Shown here in pieces: positions 35,237-45,697 of a DNA stretch of 64,000 nt; the stretch's first letter is position 1; the number at the start of each line of letters is the position of its first letter. The stretch covers positions 54,500,760 through 54,564,759 of the forward strand of contig NC_052354.1 in the NCBI RefSeq assembly GCF_009727055.1, read 5' to 3'. The DNA comes from Benincasa hispida. Taxonomy: Eukaryota > Streptophyta > Magnoliopsida > Cucurbitales > Cucurbitaceae. The translations under genes and the position numbers were made by a program. The notes under the pieces are model-generated. The model ran no database searches and had not been told where the DNA came from. It saw nothing but the letters and a program-made list of their open reading frames with translations.

Positions 35237-37306
35237 ATAGTCCAAAGCTACGTGATCGTTACTACACGATCGTTTATAATCGACGCTCGTTGTTTAACGA
35301 TCAGGAGATTTGCTACACGATCAAGCTGTAAAGCTTCAAGGCAAGTGGTTCAAGACCCGGTTCACCTGTTTCGAACCAGAGGACTCAACTTTTGTAATAG
35401 TTTAGCCTTTTCTTTTCCGGTTTTAAGATTTACTATCTCGGTCTATCAACTTTATTTAAATATGCATGTGATGTATGTCTATTATATATGCCATAATGTA
35501 TGTCATATAGTTTTAAAACCCACCATAGATATATGTATTTATATTCATGCATCATTTATATTATAAGTGTTATAATATATTAGTATGCATGTTTAAATTA
35601 CATTAAGCATGCTCATACATCATATAATATAAGAGTTATAATATATGCATGCATTATAGTATATCCATGCATCATTTATATTATAAATGTTATGATATAA
35701 GGTTGTATGTTTGTATGGATTGTGTGCTATAGTTTAATTTATTACTTGTTTATATAAAAGTTATATATTAGTAATGAATGAACATTGTATGAAGCATGAC
35801 ACCACCTTAGGTTAATTTATAATTGTTATAAATAACTTATATATGTCTAGCTTGCAATGTTGTTTAGTTTTAATTGTTTCATTTTTTATAAGTGTAATAA
35901 TTAATGAAATTAGAATTAAAATCAATAGTAAAGAGTTACATGCAAACCTTAGGCTTTAATCATTTTTTAAAAGTGTTTTAAAATTTGATTGAGATAGACC
36001 TAAAATCACATTTCTAATAAGATTAGAAATCTAAGTTTAATCTTTTAAATCGGTTTAATAGAATGAAATTGATTCCTAATAAAAGATTAAATATGTAACA
36101 AATGTATCTATAAGGGATCTTTTGACTAAGGTTGGTTCTAGGTAGGCTGGGGTACTTAAGTCGATGGAAACATCGGCACCCTTACCTAGAAACCTACCTG
36201 AAAAGGTGAATTAGATAGATTTGTTACATGCATGTGAGTTTGATGAAAGTCTGTTAAAGAGTTTAATAAGACTTGAATCAAAGTTGTTTAATCATCAAAA
36301 GCAAGTGTTATTTTTTAGCAAATTAAACAGATCACTTAGATAAAATTAGTAGCCAGATTTTCTAAGTTAATGAACCCTAGGTAGAACATTCAGTGGGAGG
36401 AAAATGGAGTATATGATACTTCACTTTTACCTCTACACGTTTCTCCCTAAAAGTTCACACCGTGAGATCTATCCTCGGCCTCGAGGCACCATGGGTGTCC
36501 CACTATGGTAGGTTAATACTATGGTGAAGGAGAGAGTGTTCATAGTATGTGGGAGCGGGACGTGTGACAACATATCCCTTGGTCTTTCTCATTAGGTTGG
36601 ATAAAGTTTTTGTGCATTGCCTCGTGGCATCGTGGGTGTCCCCCATCCCCCTAAAGGATGACAGTTTTCCACAACTCTTTATTTGAACTCCAGAAATGGA
36701 TTGGGTTACTTTAGTCTCTTGTCCTAATCGGCTTTTTCCTAAGGTTGACTCATTAGGGCAGGACTCTAGGACTTAAAATGAGGGGTTACACTTACACAAA
36801 ATTGTTAAGGATGTTAACAAATTATGGACCGAACAATGGTAACTATTAGATTCAGTTACAAGGAGTTGTGTTCTGTCTAATGATTGAGAATATCTCATTT
36901 CAGTGAAAGGGCACTTGATCACCCTACGGTGACTTTTGTCCTGCCTCATTGAAGCATCATTGCAAAATAGATGTCACTTAGGATACACTAGATTATTTTG
37001 CTAAAACTTGATTAGTTTTCTAAAACTGGTTTAATGCAAGTAGACTTAATTAAGTTTGTTCATATTTCAAGAATTTAATTATGCCTACCGCGACTTAAAG
37101 CTGACTTGTTTTCGATAAGTTAACTGAAGAAAATTACACTAGTTGGAAAAACACCATAAATACAATTTTAATCATCGATGATCTTTGCTTCGTCCTTACG
37201 GAGGTATGTCCTCCTATTCCACCTCCTACTCCTGCTCGAAATTTCGAAAAGCATATGAGTGATAGACACAGGCGAACGAGAAGGCCCGAGCATACATCTT
37301 GCTCAT
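35237..37306 (+). mobile_element. Older L2-type leader and 5' gag fragment
   Basis: Homologous to about 40,310-42,250 of the intact-ended element. It begins with CGATC-motif DNA and runs through a leader with (A/T)GCATGCAT-type runs. At about 37,081 a degenerate gag start follows, with WKNTINTILIIDDL and later NEKARAYIL. It breaks inside gag at about 37,306, directly into the middle of an L2 LTR. The rest of gag, pol and the start of the LTR are deleted. Confidence 0.7.
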
Positions 37307-37843
37307 GATTTGTAGGTCCACTAAGTCTTTCTACTAGCTCACAAACGAATTAGCCTTAGAGTAGTGTGATAAGTTGATTTGAAACGTTCAAACTAGAATT
37401 AAGGGAATTAGTAATTATATGTGATATAATCACATGTTTAATTTTGGAATTAAAAAGAATTGGAGAATCGTTTAATATTTAAATATGATTTAAATATTAA
37501 ATTCATGAATAAAGATTCATAATGATGGAATTTGTGACGAATTAATTTAATATTTGATATTAAATTAATAAAATTATTTAATTAATTTATTAATTTTATT
37601 ATAAAATTAATTAATTATTTAATTAATTTTGTAAAATTAATTATAATTTTTTATTAATATGTTTATTTTGGTTTCGGAAATGGAAATTGTGGGATATTCC
37701 CACTAAGGAAGCAAGTTTCTTAGTCATATTTGCATTTCCAAATCCACCTCAAATTGCAAGTAGGTGTTGGATCTCATGCAACAAATAAGTTTGCATGATG
37801 ATCATGCAATATAAACTTGAAATATGAGTGGAAATGAGGAATG
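37307..37843 (+). mobile_element. Left half of an older L2 LTR (host of the nested element)
   Basis: It matches the second half of L2 LTRs from the GATTTGTAGGTCCAC block onwards (TAATTATATGTGATATAATCAC, long TTAATATTTGATATTAAATTAAT tracts). It is interrupted after GAATG by the element starting at 37,844. The LTR resumes at 45,353. Confidence 0.75.
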
Positions 37844-39648
37844 TGTTGGGTTTTATGTCCTAAAACTCATGGTTTGTAAACAATAAAACTTATTCTAAAA
37901 ATTCAATAAGTTGTTATTGAATATATGAATTTCGATAAACCTAAAAAACCCATAACTATTACATGAATATTTGAACTTTATGTGGAGACATAAAAGTGGA
38001 TCAAGTTCGAGTAAATAGTTAAAACGATTTATAGTATATGAATAAGGTTGGATGCCTTATTCTGGTAACATTATTGGATGCGACCTACTCTTTAGTTGTT
38101 ACAAAGAGTTGTAAAGTGCTAAAAACGAAGTGATCCTAATTCATACATATCATGACATGAGGAGTGGAGGCATCCTGTGCAAATGGGTTTGTACAAGACC
38201 GGGACACGAAATCAGTCACTCTTACTTTATACGTTGTTTACTGTTTAAGACTGAATATTTCAAAGCAATGACCTAGGTAACTGGACCTTAATTCTAAGCT
38301 AACTATGAACTCCTGTTTATTCGGGATTATCCTTAGATTTTCATAGATCAAGGTTGTCTCAACAACGCCGGCTCAATAAACCTCCATTTCAGGGGTAAGA
38401 TCGGGTAGATAGGTGGGGACATAGGGTGCAAGAAAGAATTCACTCCTACCCGCTTTTAGGATAGTAGAGAGGTTTTTCCTTCAAGTGCTAATTCTGGTTC
38501 TCGAACAAGGGGCCTCATTCTCTCATTGGATCGAGAGGGACTCAGTTTGTTGATTGGATCACAAAACAATTGTTCATTAGAGGATCAGTGGGACTTATGA
38601 AATAAGAGGTAATCTCGGGGGTAAAACAGATATTTGACCCAGTCGTTATTGCGAACAACCTTTGAAGGGTTAACTTACTAATTATGATTATATTTAGTGG
38701 ACATAATATATCTACAGTGAAGGGAGTTCAACTATGGACTTTAGTAGAGTGACCCATTAGTTAATGAATGGGGGTTAATTCGGTTCTCAGATCATTGGAG
38801 CCCATGATCTGTAGACCCATTAGTTAATTTGAAACGTTCAAATTAAAATTAAAGGAGTTAGTAATTATATGAGATATAATTATACGTTTAATTTTAAGAA
38901 TTAAACGAAATAGGAGAATTAATATTTAAATATGATTTAAATATATGAAGGTGAATTTGTATAAAATTAATTTAATATTTGATATCAAATTAATTAAAAT
39001 TAATTAAATTGTTTAAATAATTATTTATTAATTTAGAAAATTAATTTATGAAATTAATTTTGCAAAATTAATAAAAATTTTCATTTTTTTGAAGTCAAAT
39101 TGATTTTTGAAATCATTTGGAAAAATTGAAAAATTTAGAAAAACACAAAAATGGAATTTTGGTTTTTTCGAATAACAACTTCAACTTGCTCACACAAAAC
39201 CCATTTCATTTGGCTTCAATAACTCCAAGCATGAGCTCATCTCATGCACCCATCTTCTTTGCATGAAAGATGTAACAAATAAAGAAGTTTGGAGTGGAAT
39301 TGAGGCATGCATCTATAGAATTTTTGTTAAAAAATTCGTGTTGAAGATGTGGTTCTTTAAGTGGGTTATACCAGTGAAATCTTCTCCAAGTTTCCTTCAT
39401 TCAAGCTTATTTTGAGTCCCACAACTCAATCTAAAGCTCCAAGAGAATAGTGGGGAAGATTTTGAGGTGGTCTACAGCAAGATTTGGAGAAGTTTGCAGC
39501 TGATAATCAAGATTTCAACAAGTTCTACAAAGGTATGGCTTAAAACCTTCTTGTTTTTGTATGAGCATGCTTTAGTTACTGCCAAAATAATGAATTAGAG
39601 TGCTTATTGATCATAGTTGCTTCTGCTGCTTGCTGATATATTTCAACA
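37844..39648 (+). repeat. 5' LTR of the gag-only element
   Basis: A 1,805-base LTR starting TGTTGGGTTTTATGTCC and ending TTTCAACA. It is clearly homologous along its length to 43,551-45,352, with scattered substitutions and at least two deletions (near 38,785 and 38,817), indicating an old insertion. Confidence 0.9.
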
Positions 39649-39650
39649 AT

Positions 39651-39663
39651 TGGTATCAGAGCA
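39651..39663 (+). promoter_or_regulatory. Primer-binding site for initiator tRNA-Met
   Basis: TGGTATCAGAGC two bases after the 5' LTR is the standard plant copia primer-binding site, complementary to the 3' end of initiator methionine tRNA. It fixes the LTR boundary and strand. Confidence 0.92.
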
Positions 39664-39960
39664 TCATTTAAGCACTCAATTTGGTTTAATTTTGGTGTGG
39701 TGGGTGTTTTTTACGAGTTATATGAACATGGTGCGCTGATATAGTTTTCTGAGATTTGACATTTTATTCCTCTTTGATTTCTCGATTAAACTTATAATTG
39801 GCTCTTGATTGATGAGCTTATATGTGTTCTCAAGAGTCTGTAATTTATTTGGAGTCATTAGAGTAGAAATTAAGTTGTAATTGAAGAAACAAGTGAAGAA
39901 GGCCGAGCTGCAGATTCTAGTTTTTCAGCCTCTGATCAAATATCATTGTTGAGGTATAAA

Positions 39961-40375
39961 CGCTAGACGATCGTGTAGCTATGGGTGTTGAATGATGTGA
40001 AGAAATGCTAGACAATCGTGTAGCTACGGTCACTGAGCGTTGAAATGTTGTGCGTTAGGCGATCGTGTAGCTATAGGCGTTAAGTGACATGAATAGGTGC
40101 TATACGATAGCACTACACGATCGTGTAGCTTTGTCTAACGCTAGACGATGGCAATACATGATAGTTGGAAGACACTAGGTGATCGTGTAGCCTTGTCCGG
40201 TGCTAGACGATGGCGATACACAATAGTTGGAACACACTAGGCAATTGTGTAGCTTTGTCCAGCGCTAGACGATGGTGATGAACGATAGTTGGAAGATGCA
40301 AGATGATGATGCTACACGATCAGGCAAACATTAATCGATCGCGCTAGACGATAGTCGTCAGCGCTACACGATTAA
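39961..40375 (+). repeat. Array of degenerate CGATCG-centred motifs in the leader
   Basis: Six copies of a GATCGTGTAGC-type motif (near 39,968, 40,013, 40,059, 40,116, 40,178 and 40,241) alternate with CTAGACGATGG and ACGATAG variants. The copy at 40,113-40,128 is a perfect 16-base palindrome (CTACACGATCGTGTAG). The spacing is irregular, about 45-65 bases. There is no open frame, and the array lies between the primer-binding site and gag. Confidence 0.85.
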
Positions 40376-42027
40376 CCTCAAAGAGATTTTGAGCATAGAG
40401 CGAGAGCAGCCAGTACGACCGGTTTTCTTGAGGTCCCGTCTGGTTCGGCTTTTGTTTGCTATTACTTGTTGTTTTATAATAATTAGGCTTTTGTTTGCTT
40501 GTTTATGCCAAAACTAAAACCATATCAGTTTGTGTTTAATTATTTATGCATTTGATGTATGTTATAATTAAATAAATCTTATATGAGCATACAATATGCC
40601 ATGTAGATTTAAAATCCCACCATAGGAAGTATGTTACATGCATTGAAAGTATGTTATAAAATGTTATAGTATATTGTATGCATGTTAGGGTTTCTTTTAT
40701 TTAATATAATTGTTATATTATATATTGAATACCTTTGATGTATGTTGTGGATGTTTAGCATGTTTAAAGTTTTGTAAGTTGTTATAAAATTGTGTTAGAC
40801 GTTTAAAATCCATAATAAAGAACAACATCATGCTCACGTAGGTTAATCACTCGTTTTAATAGTTAAAATAGATCGTTAAACTTATAAAACTCGGATTACA
40901 AACTCAACAGGTATATAATCCTATCTAAGGCTGGAGGTACTTAAGTTGACGTTCTATAGAACACCTCCTGCCTGGGGATTATGGCCAAATTATTGAGTAT
41001 TGTTAACCTGTTTTATGAGCAATGCGTGAGCGATGTGAGGTAATAACACAGTTCATCACCTAGACATTGTAGGTTTAAATCCATTTATAAGTGTTATACT
41101 TGGATAAACCACATAGACTTAGAGTAGTTTGTTTAGCCAAAATGAACCTAAGTATACATTTACTCAGTTAATAGAACACTTCAGTGGGAGTTTAATAATT
41201 CCTATATGATAAAGCTATTAGAACACTTCAATGGGAGATTAATAACATATATGATATGTTATTTTTAGATCCCACGTCCCTAAGAGTTCACAATCTAGAT
41301 TTATGCGGTAGTTCATGGTTCCCTGGGAATGACCTCCATAAAGAAAGTATTTTTTAGCATAAATCTAGATTTCAGTGAATAAGGGGAAGTTTTTTAAACG
41401 TAAATCAATTATATGATATATAGATTTCAACTGCCACGTCTCCAAACCATGAGATTCATATGACGTTTCGTGTCACTCTGGGAGTGACCTCCACGGAAAG
41501 TGTTTGTATGAGTCAATAACAAGGTAAACCGGGGAAGTTGTTTATAGTAAGTGGATGAAGGATATGTGTCAGCATATCCTCAGTCTCTTCCGTTAGTTTG
41601 GACCATTAGATTCCTATGTTGCACCTGCTGGTTTGCTTTAAGCCGCCCTTGCTAGTTTTTTAACAATGGCTTTCCCTACGAAGGATTGTAACATAGGATT
41701 CGGAACAACTCAAACTCCAGAAATGGATAGGATTTCTTAGGTTCATTCCCAAATTTGACTCTCCATTTCGGTAGCATAGTTGGGGCTGACCTCTAACGTC
41801 TGAAAACGGAGGGTTACAGTTGTAGAATTATAAAGTGTTAGTAATTTCTGACCAAACGCGATAGCTAAATGACTATCGGAGTATGAGTTATTCTGGAGAT
41901 AGTATTTAGTTAAGAATGTCTTGCTGTAATATCATTGCAAAAATAATTTTGGGTATATTATTACTTTGCTAAAACTTGATTAGATTTAAAAAGCAATTCA
42001 TTTATATAATTTGTTTATATTTTTAGA

Positions 42028-42881
42028 ATGACGAGTTCACTAGTACAATTATTGGCGTCTGATAAACTGATAGGGGATAATTATGCAACCTGGAAATCAA
42101 ATTTGAGTACTATACTGGTGATAGACGATTTATGGTTCGTATTAATAGAAGATTGTCCTCGTGTTCCGAGCTCTAACACAAACTGAACTGTTCAGGATGC
42201 GTATGATAGATGGATCAGGGCAAATGATAGAGCTCGTGCTTATGTCCTCGCTAGCATATTTGATGTTTTTGGCGAAGAAACATGAGGATATAGGTATTGC
42301 CAAAGGATTATAGAATCTCTACGGGGGATGTTTGGGTAACTGTTCTTCTCCCTAAGGCATGATGCTATAAAGTACGTTTACAACTGTCGCATGAAAGAGG
42401 GGGCCTCTGTTCGTGAACATGTCCTGGACATAATGCTCCACTTTAATGTGGCAAAAATAAACGATGTTGTTTGACGCGAGAAGTCAAGTCGGTTTTATTC
42501 TAGAATCTCTTCCGAAGAGTTTTCTGCAGTTCTGCACGAATGCACGAATGAATAAAATTGAATACAGTTTGACTACTTTGCTGAATGAGCTACAAGCTTA
42601 CTAGACTGTTGAGAACTAAAGGTCTGGAATCAGAAGTAAACGTTACTACCATTGAGAACGTCCTCTAAAAAGCCCAATATTTCTTTTTTTTCACAAAGTA
42701 AGAGTATTCCTACTAAGAAGAGCAAAGGGAAAGAGAAGAAGAAACTAGTTGGAAAGAAAGGCAAGAACAACGTTGCAGACAAAGAAAAGTGTTTCCACTG
42801 CAACGAAGAAGGGCACTGGAAGAGAGATTGTCCTCAGTACCTTGCTGAGAAGAGAGTAGAGAAAGCAAAACAGGAAAACTA
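42028..42881 (+). pseudogene. Copia gag remnant with zinc knuckle
   Basis: The frame starts with ATG at 42,028 (MTSSLVQLLASDKL) and contains NYATWKSNL, then VLIEDCP, then, after a stop at 42,184, AYDRWIRANDRARAYVLASI, and further on YNCRMKEGASVREHVLD. This is a UBN2/retrotran_gag-type capsid domain. A CCHC zinc knuckle, CFHCNEEGHWKRDC, lies at 42,790-42,831 in a basic Lys-rich stretch. Several stops and frameshifts separate the parts. No protease or later pol follows except a short RNase H tail. Gag forms virus-like particles and binds the element RNA. Confidence 0.85.
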
Positions 42882-43333
42882 GTTCCTGAGGACCGCTTGC
42901 TCTGCTTAATCAGTGTGAGATGTTGATGTCTGATGATAATCTTACTTGCTTTTGTTATTTTGTAAAGAACAAAATTTATATATTTTTGTTGTAAATGAAA
43001 TGTCCATTTTCGAAAATTATGCTTGTTCTATCTCATAGCAATTTCTGTTAAGAATCAAACTAGTTAAAAGCCATTTATAAATATTAAGATATTTAAAATG
43101 ACTACAAATCAATTAGATCAAAGTATACAAAGTTTAAAGATTTCTAGATCTATTTAATTAACACTGTTAAGAAGAGTTGTTAAGACAGGTCAATTGCGTC
43201 TTACTCAAAGAGTTGAGAGTTCCTCGATGTAGTGGGAGGAAAGTATGACTTCTGCGTCATTATCGAGAATAAGATGCATTCTCTATATAGTTTAATAAAA
43301 AGTCTATTATACACTAACATGTTTACATTGATT

Positions 43334-43374
43334 CTCTCGGCTAAAGCGTTTAAGAATCACCTAGTAAGACTAGG
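43334..43374 (+). pseudogene. Last codons of copia RNase H left after pol deletion
   Basis: This encodes LSAKAFKNHLVRLG, matching the very end of pol in the sister copy (23,657-23,720, which has STKVFKNHLVRLG). It shows that the gag-only element arose by internal deletion of a complete element rather than never having had pol. Confidence 0.7.
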
Positions 43375-43550
43375 AATACTAGGTAAATAACCTAGGGTAA
43401 GTGGGAAAAATATCGGGTATGGGATACCAAATAGTAAACCATGGATATGTGATGCCCTACTTTATTGTATTTCTCTATCAAATTTAGAAACTTAGTCTTA
43501 TATATTCGTATATATGAGTTGCCACTGAAGTTTTAGTCTAAGTGAGAGTT

Positions 43551-45352
43551 TGTTGGGTTTATGTCCAAAAACTCGTGGTTTGTAAACAATAAAACTTATT
43601 CTGAAAATTCAATAAGTTGTTATTGAATATATGAGATCCAGTAAACCTAAAAGACCCATAACTATTACATGAGTACTTGAACTTTATGTGAAGACATAAA
43701 AGTGGATCAGGTTCGAGTAAATAGTTAAAATGATCTATAGTATATGAATAAGGTTGGATGCCTTATTCTGGTAACACTATTGGATGTGGCTTACTCTGTA
43801 GTTGTTACAAAGAGTTGTAAAATGTTACAAACGAAGTGACCCTAATTTGTACATGACATGACATGGGAAGTGGGGCATCCTGTGCAAATGGGTTTGTACA
43901 AGATTGGACCACGAAATCAGTCACTCTTACTTTATAACATTGTTTACTGTTTAAGATTGACTATTTCAAAGTGATGTCCTAGCTAACTTGACCTTAATCC
44001 TGAGCTAACTATGAACTCCTGTTTATTCGGGATTATCCTTATATTTGCATAGGTAAGGGTCGGCTCAACAACGCCAGCTCAATAAACTTCCATTTCAGGG
44101 GTAAGACCGGGTAGATAGCTCGAGACATAGGGTGCAAGAAGGAATTCACTCCTACCCGCTTTTAGAGATAGTAGAGAGGTTATTCTCTTAAGTGTTGATT
44201 CCGGGTCTTGAACAAGGGACCCCACTCTCTCATTGGTCCGAGAGGGACTTGGTTTGTTGGTTGGATCACAAAATAATTGTTCATTAGAGGATCAGCGGGA
44301 CTTAAGGAACAAGAGGTAATATCGGGGGTAAAACAGACATTTGACCTTACTAATTATGGTTGAGTGGACATAATATATTTACAGTGGGGGGAGTTCAACC
44401 ATGGACTTTAGTAGACTGGCCCATTAGTTAACAAATGAAAGTTAATTCGGTGTAATGAGTTTAGCCAATTAATCTTGGATCGTTGGAGCCCATGATCTAT
44501 AGGTCTGCGAGGTCCCCCTACTTGCTCGTAAATGGATTAGCTTTATAGTAACGTGATAAGTTAATTTGAAACATTCAAATTAGAATTAAAGGAATTAGTA
44601 ATTATATGAGATATAATTACACGTTTAGTTTTAAGAATTAAACAGAATAGAAGAATTAATATTTAAATATGATTTAAATATATGAAGGTAAATTTGTGCA
44701 AAATTAATTTAATATTTGATATTAAATTTAAATTATTTATTAACTTATGAAATTAATTTTGCAAAATTAATAAAAATTTTCAATTTTTTGAAATCAAATT
44801 GATTTTATAAATCATTTGGAAAAATTGAAAAAGTTAGAAAAAACACAAAAATGGAATTTTAGTTTTTTCCAATAACACCTTCAACTTGCTCACACAAAAC
44901 CCATTTTATTTTGCTTCAATAACTCCAAGTATGAAATGCATCTCATGCAGCCATCTTCTTTGCATGAAAGACCTGTAATAAATAAAGAAGATTGAAGTGG
45001 AATTGAGGCGTGCATCTATAGAATTTTTGCTGAAAAATTCGTGTTAAATAAGTGGTTCTTCAAGTCGGTTATAGCATTGAGTTCTTCTCTAAGTTCCCTT
45101 CATTCAAGCTTATTTTGAGTCCCACGACTCAATCTAAAGCTCCAAGAGAATAGTGGGAAAGATCTTGAGATGGTCTACTCCAAGATTTGGAGAAGTTTGC
45201 AGTTGAGAATCATGATTTCAAGAAGTTCTACAAAGGTATGGCTTTAAACACTCTTGTTTTTGTATGAGCATGTTTTAGTTACTGCCAGAATTAATGAATT
45301 AGAGTTCTTACTGATCCTTATTACTTTAGTTGCTTGTTGATATATTCCAACA
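43551..45352 (+). repeat. 3' LTR of the gag-only element
   Basis: A 1,802-base LTR starting TGTTGGGTTTATGTCC and ending TATTCCAACA. It is preceded by a short polypurine-like AAGTGAGAG. It pairs with 37,844-39,648. Confidence 0.9.
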
Positions 45353-45697
45353 AGATGCAATCAGTTGCAATTTGTTGGAAAAAAAAAGTGATTGAAGAAT
45401 TGTTCTTCATATTGTCAAAACCAGGAACTTTCTTTCCTTATTCCCTTAATCCAAGCTTATTTTGAGTCTCAAAACTCAATCCAAGGCATCAAGAGGATAG
45501 TAGGGAAGGCTTTGTGGTAGTTCACGAGTATAAATTAAGGAGATTGCAGCTGAAGATCGTGAATCAAAGGTACTTCGAATGTTAGTGTTGAAATTCTGGT
45601 TTTAGTTTATGAGCATGCTTAGTTTGAAGCCAAAATTAGTGATTTAGAATGTTTAATGATCATGTCTCGCTTCCACTGTTTGCTTCCGGGATCCAAC
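45353..45697 (+). mobile_element. Right half of the older L2 LTR
   Basis: It continues the LTR interrupted at 37,843. It holds the L2 LTR 3' blocks CAAGCTTATTTTGAGTC, CTCAATCCAA, AGATTGCAGCTGAAGATC and TATGAGCATGCTTAG, and ends near ATCCAAC. It is fused directly to the middle of an L1-related LTR. Confidence 0.7.

Larger units (their letters stand above)
37844..45352 (+). mobile_element. Gag-only Ty1/copia retrotransposon of family L2 (TR-GAG-like), both LTRs present
   Basis: A complete-ended element of 7.5 kb: 5' LTR 37,844-39,648, primer-binding site at 39,651, a long leader with a CGATCG-motif array, a gag remnant at 42,028-42,881, the last codons of RNase H near 43,334-43,374, a polypurine-like AAGTGAGAG and 3' LTR 43,551-45,352. 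Protease, integrase and RT are absent, so it can only have moved with proteins supplied by a relative. The flanks are GAATG and AGATG, an imperfect duplication; alignment of the interrupted older LTR to other L2 LTRs supports this as the insertion point. Gag-only elements of this kind are known in plants as TR-GAG. This copy's gag has stops, so it is no longer functional. Confidence 0.88.

Noticed and set aside
35340..35385. tRNA-like segment with GGTTCAAGACCCGG and GTTTCGAACCAG
   Set aside because: The T-arm-like words are present but no acceptor stem, anticodon stem or internal A box can be arranged.
39961..40375. CRISPR-like array
   Set aside because: Spacing and motif sequence are irregular, the genome is a plant nuclear one, and the array lies in a retrotransposon leader.
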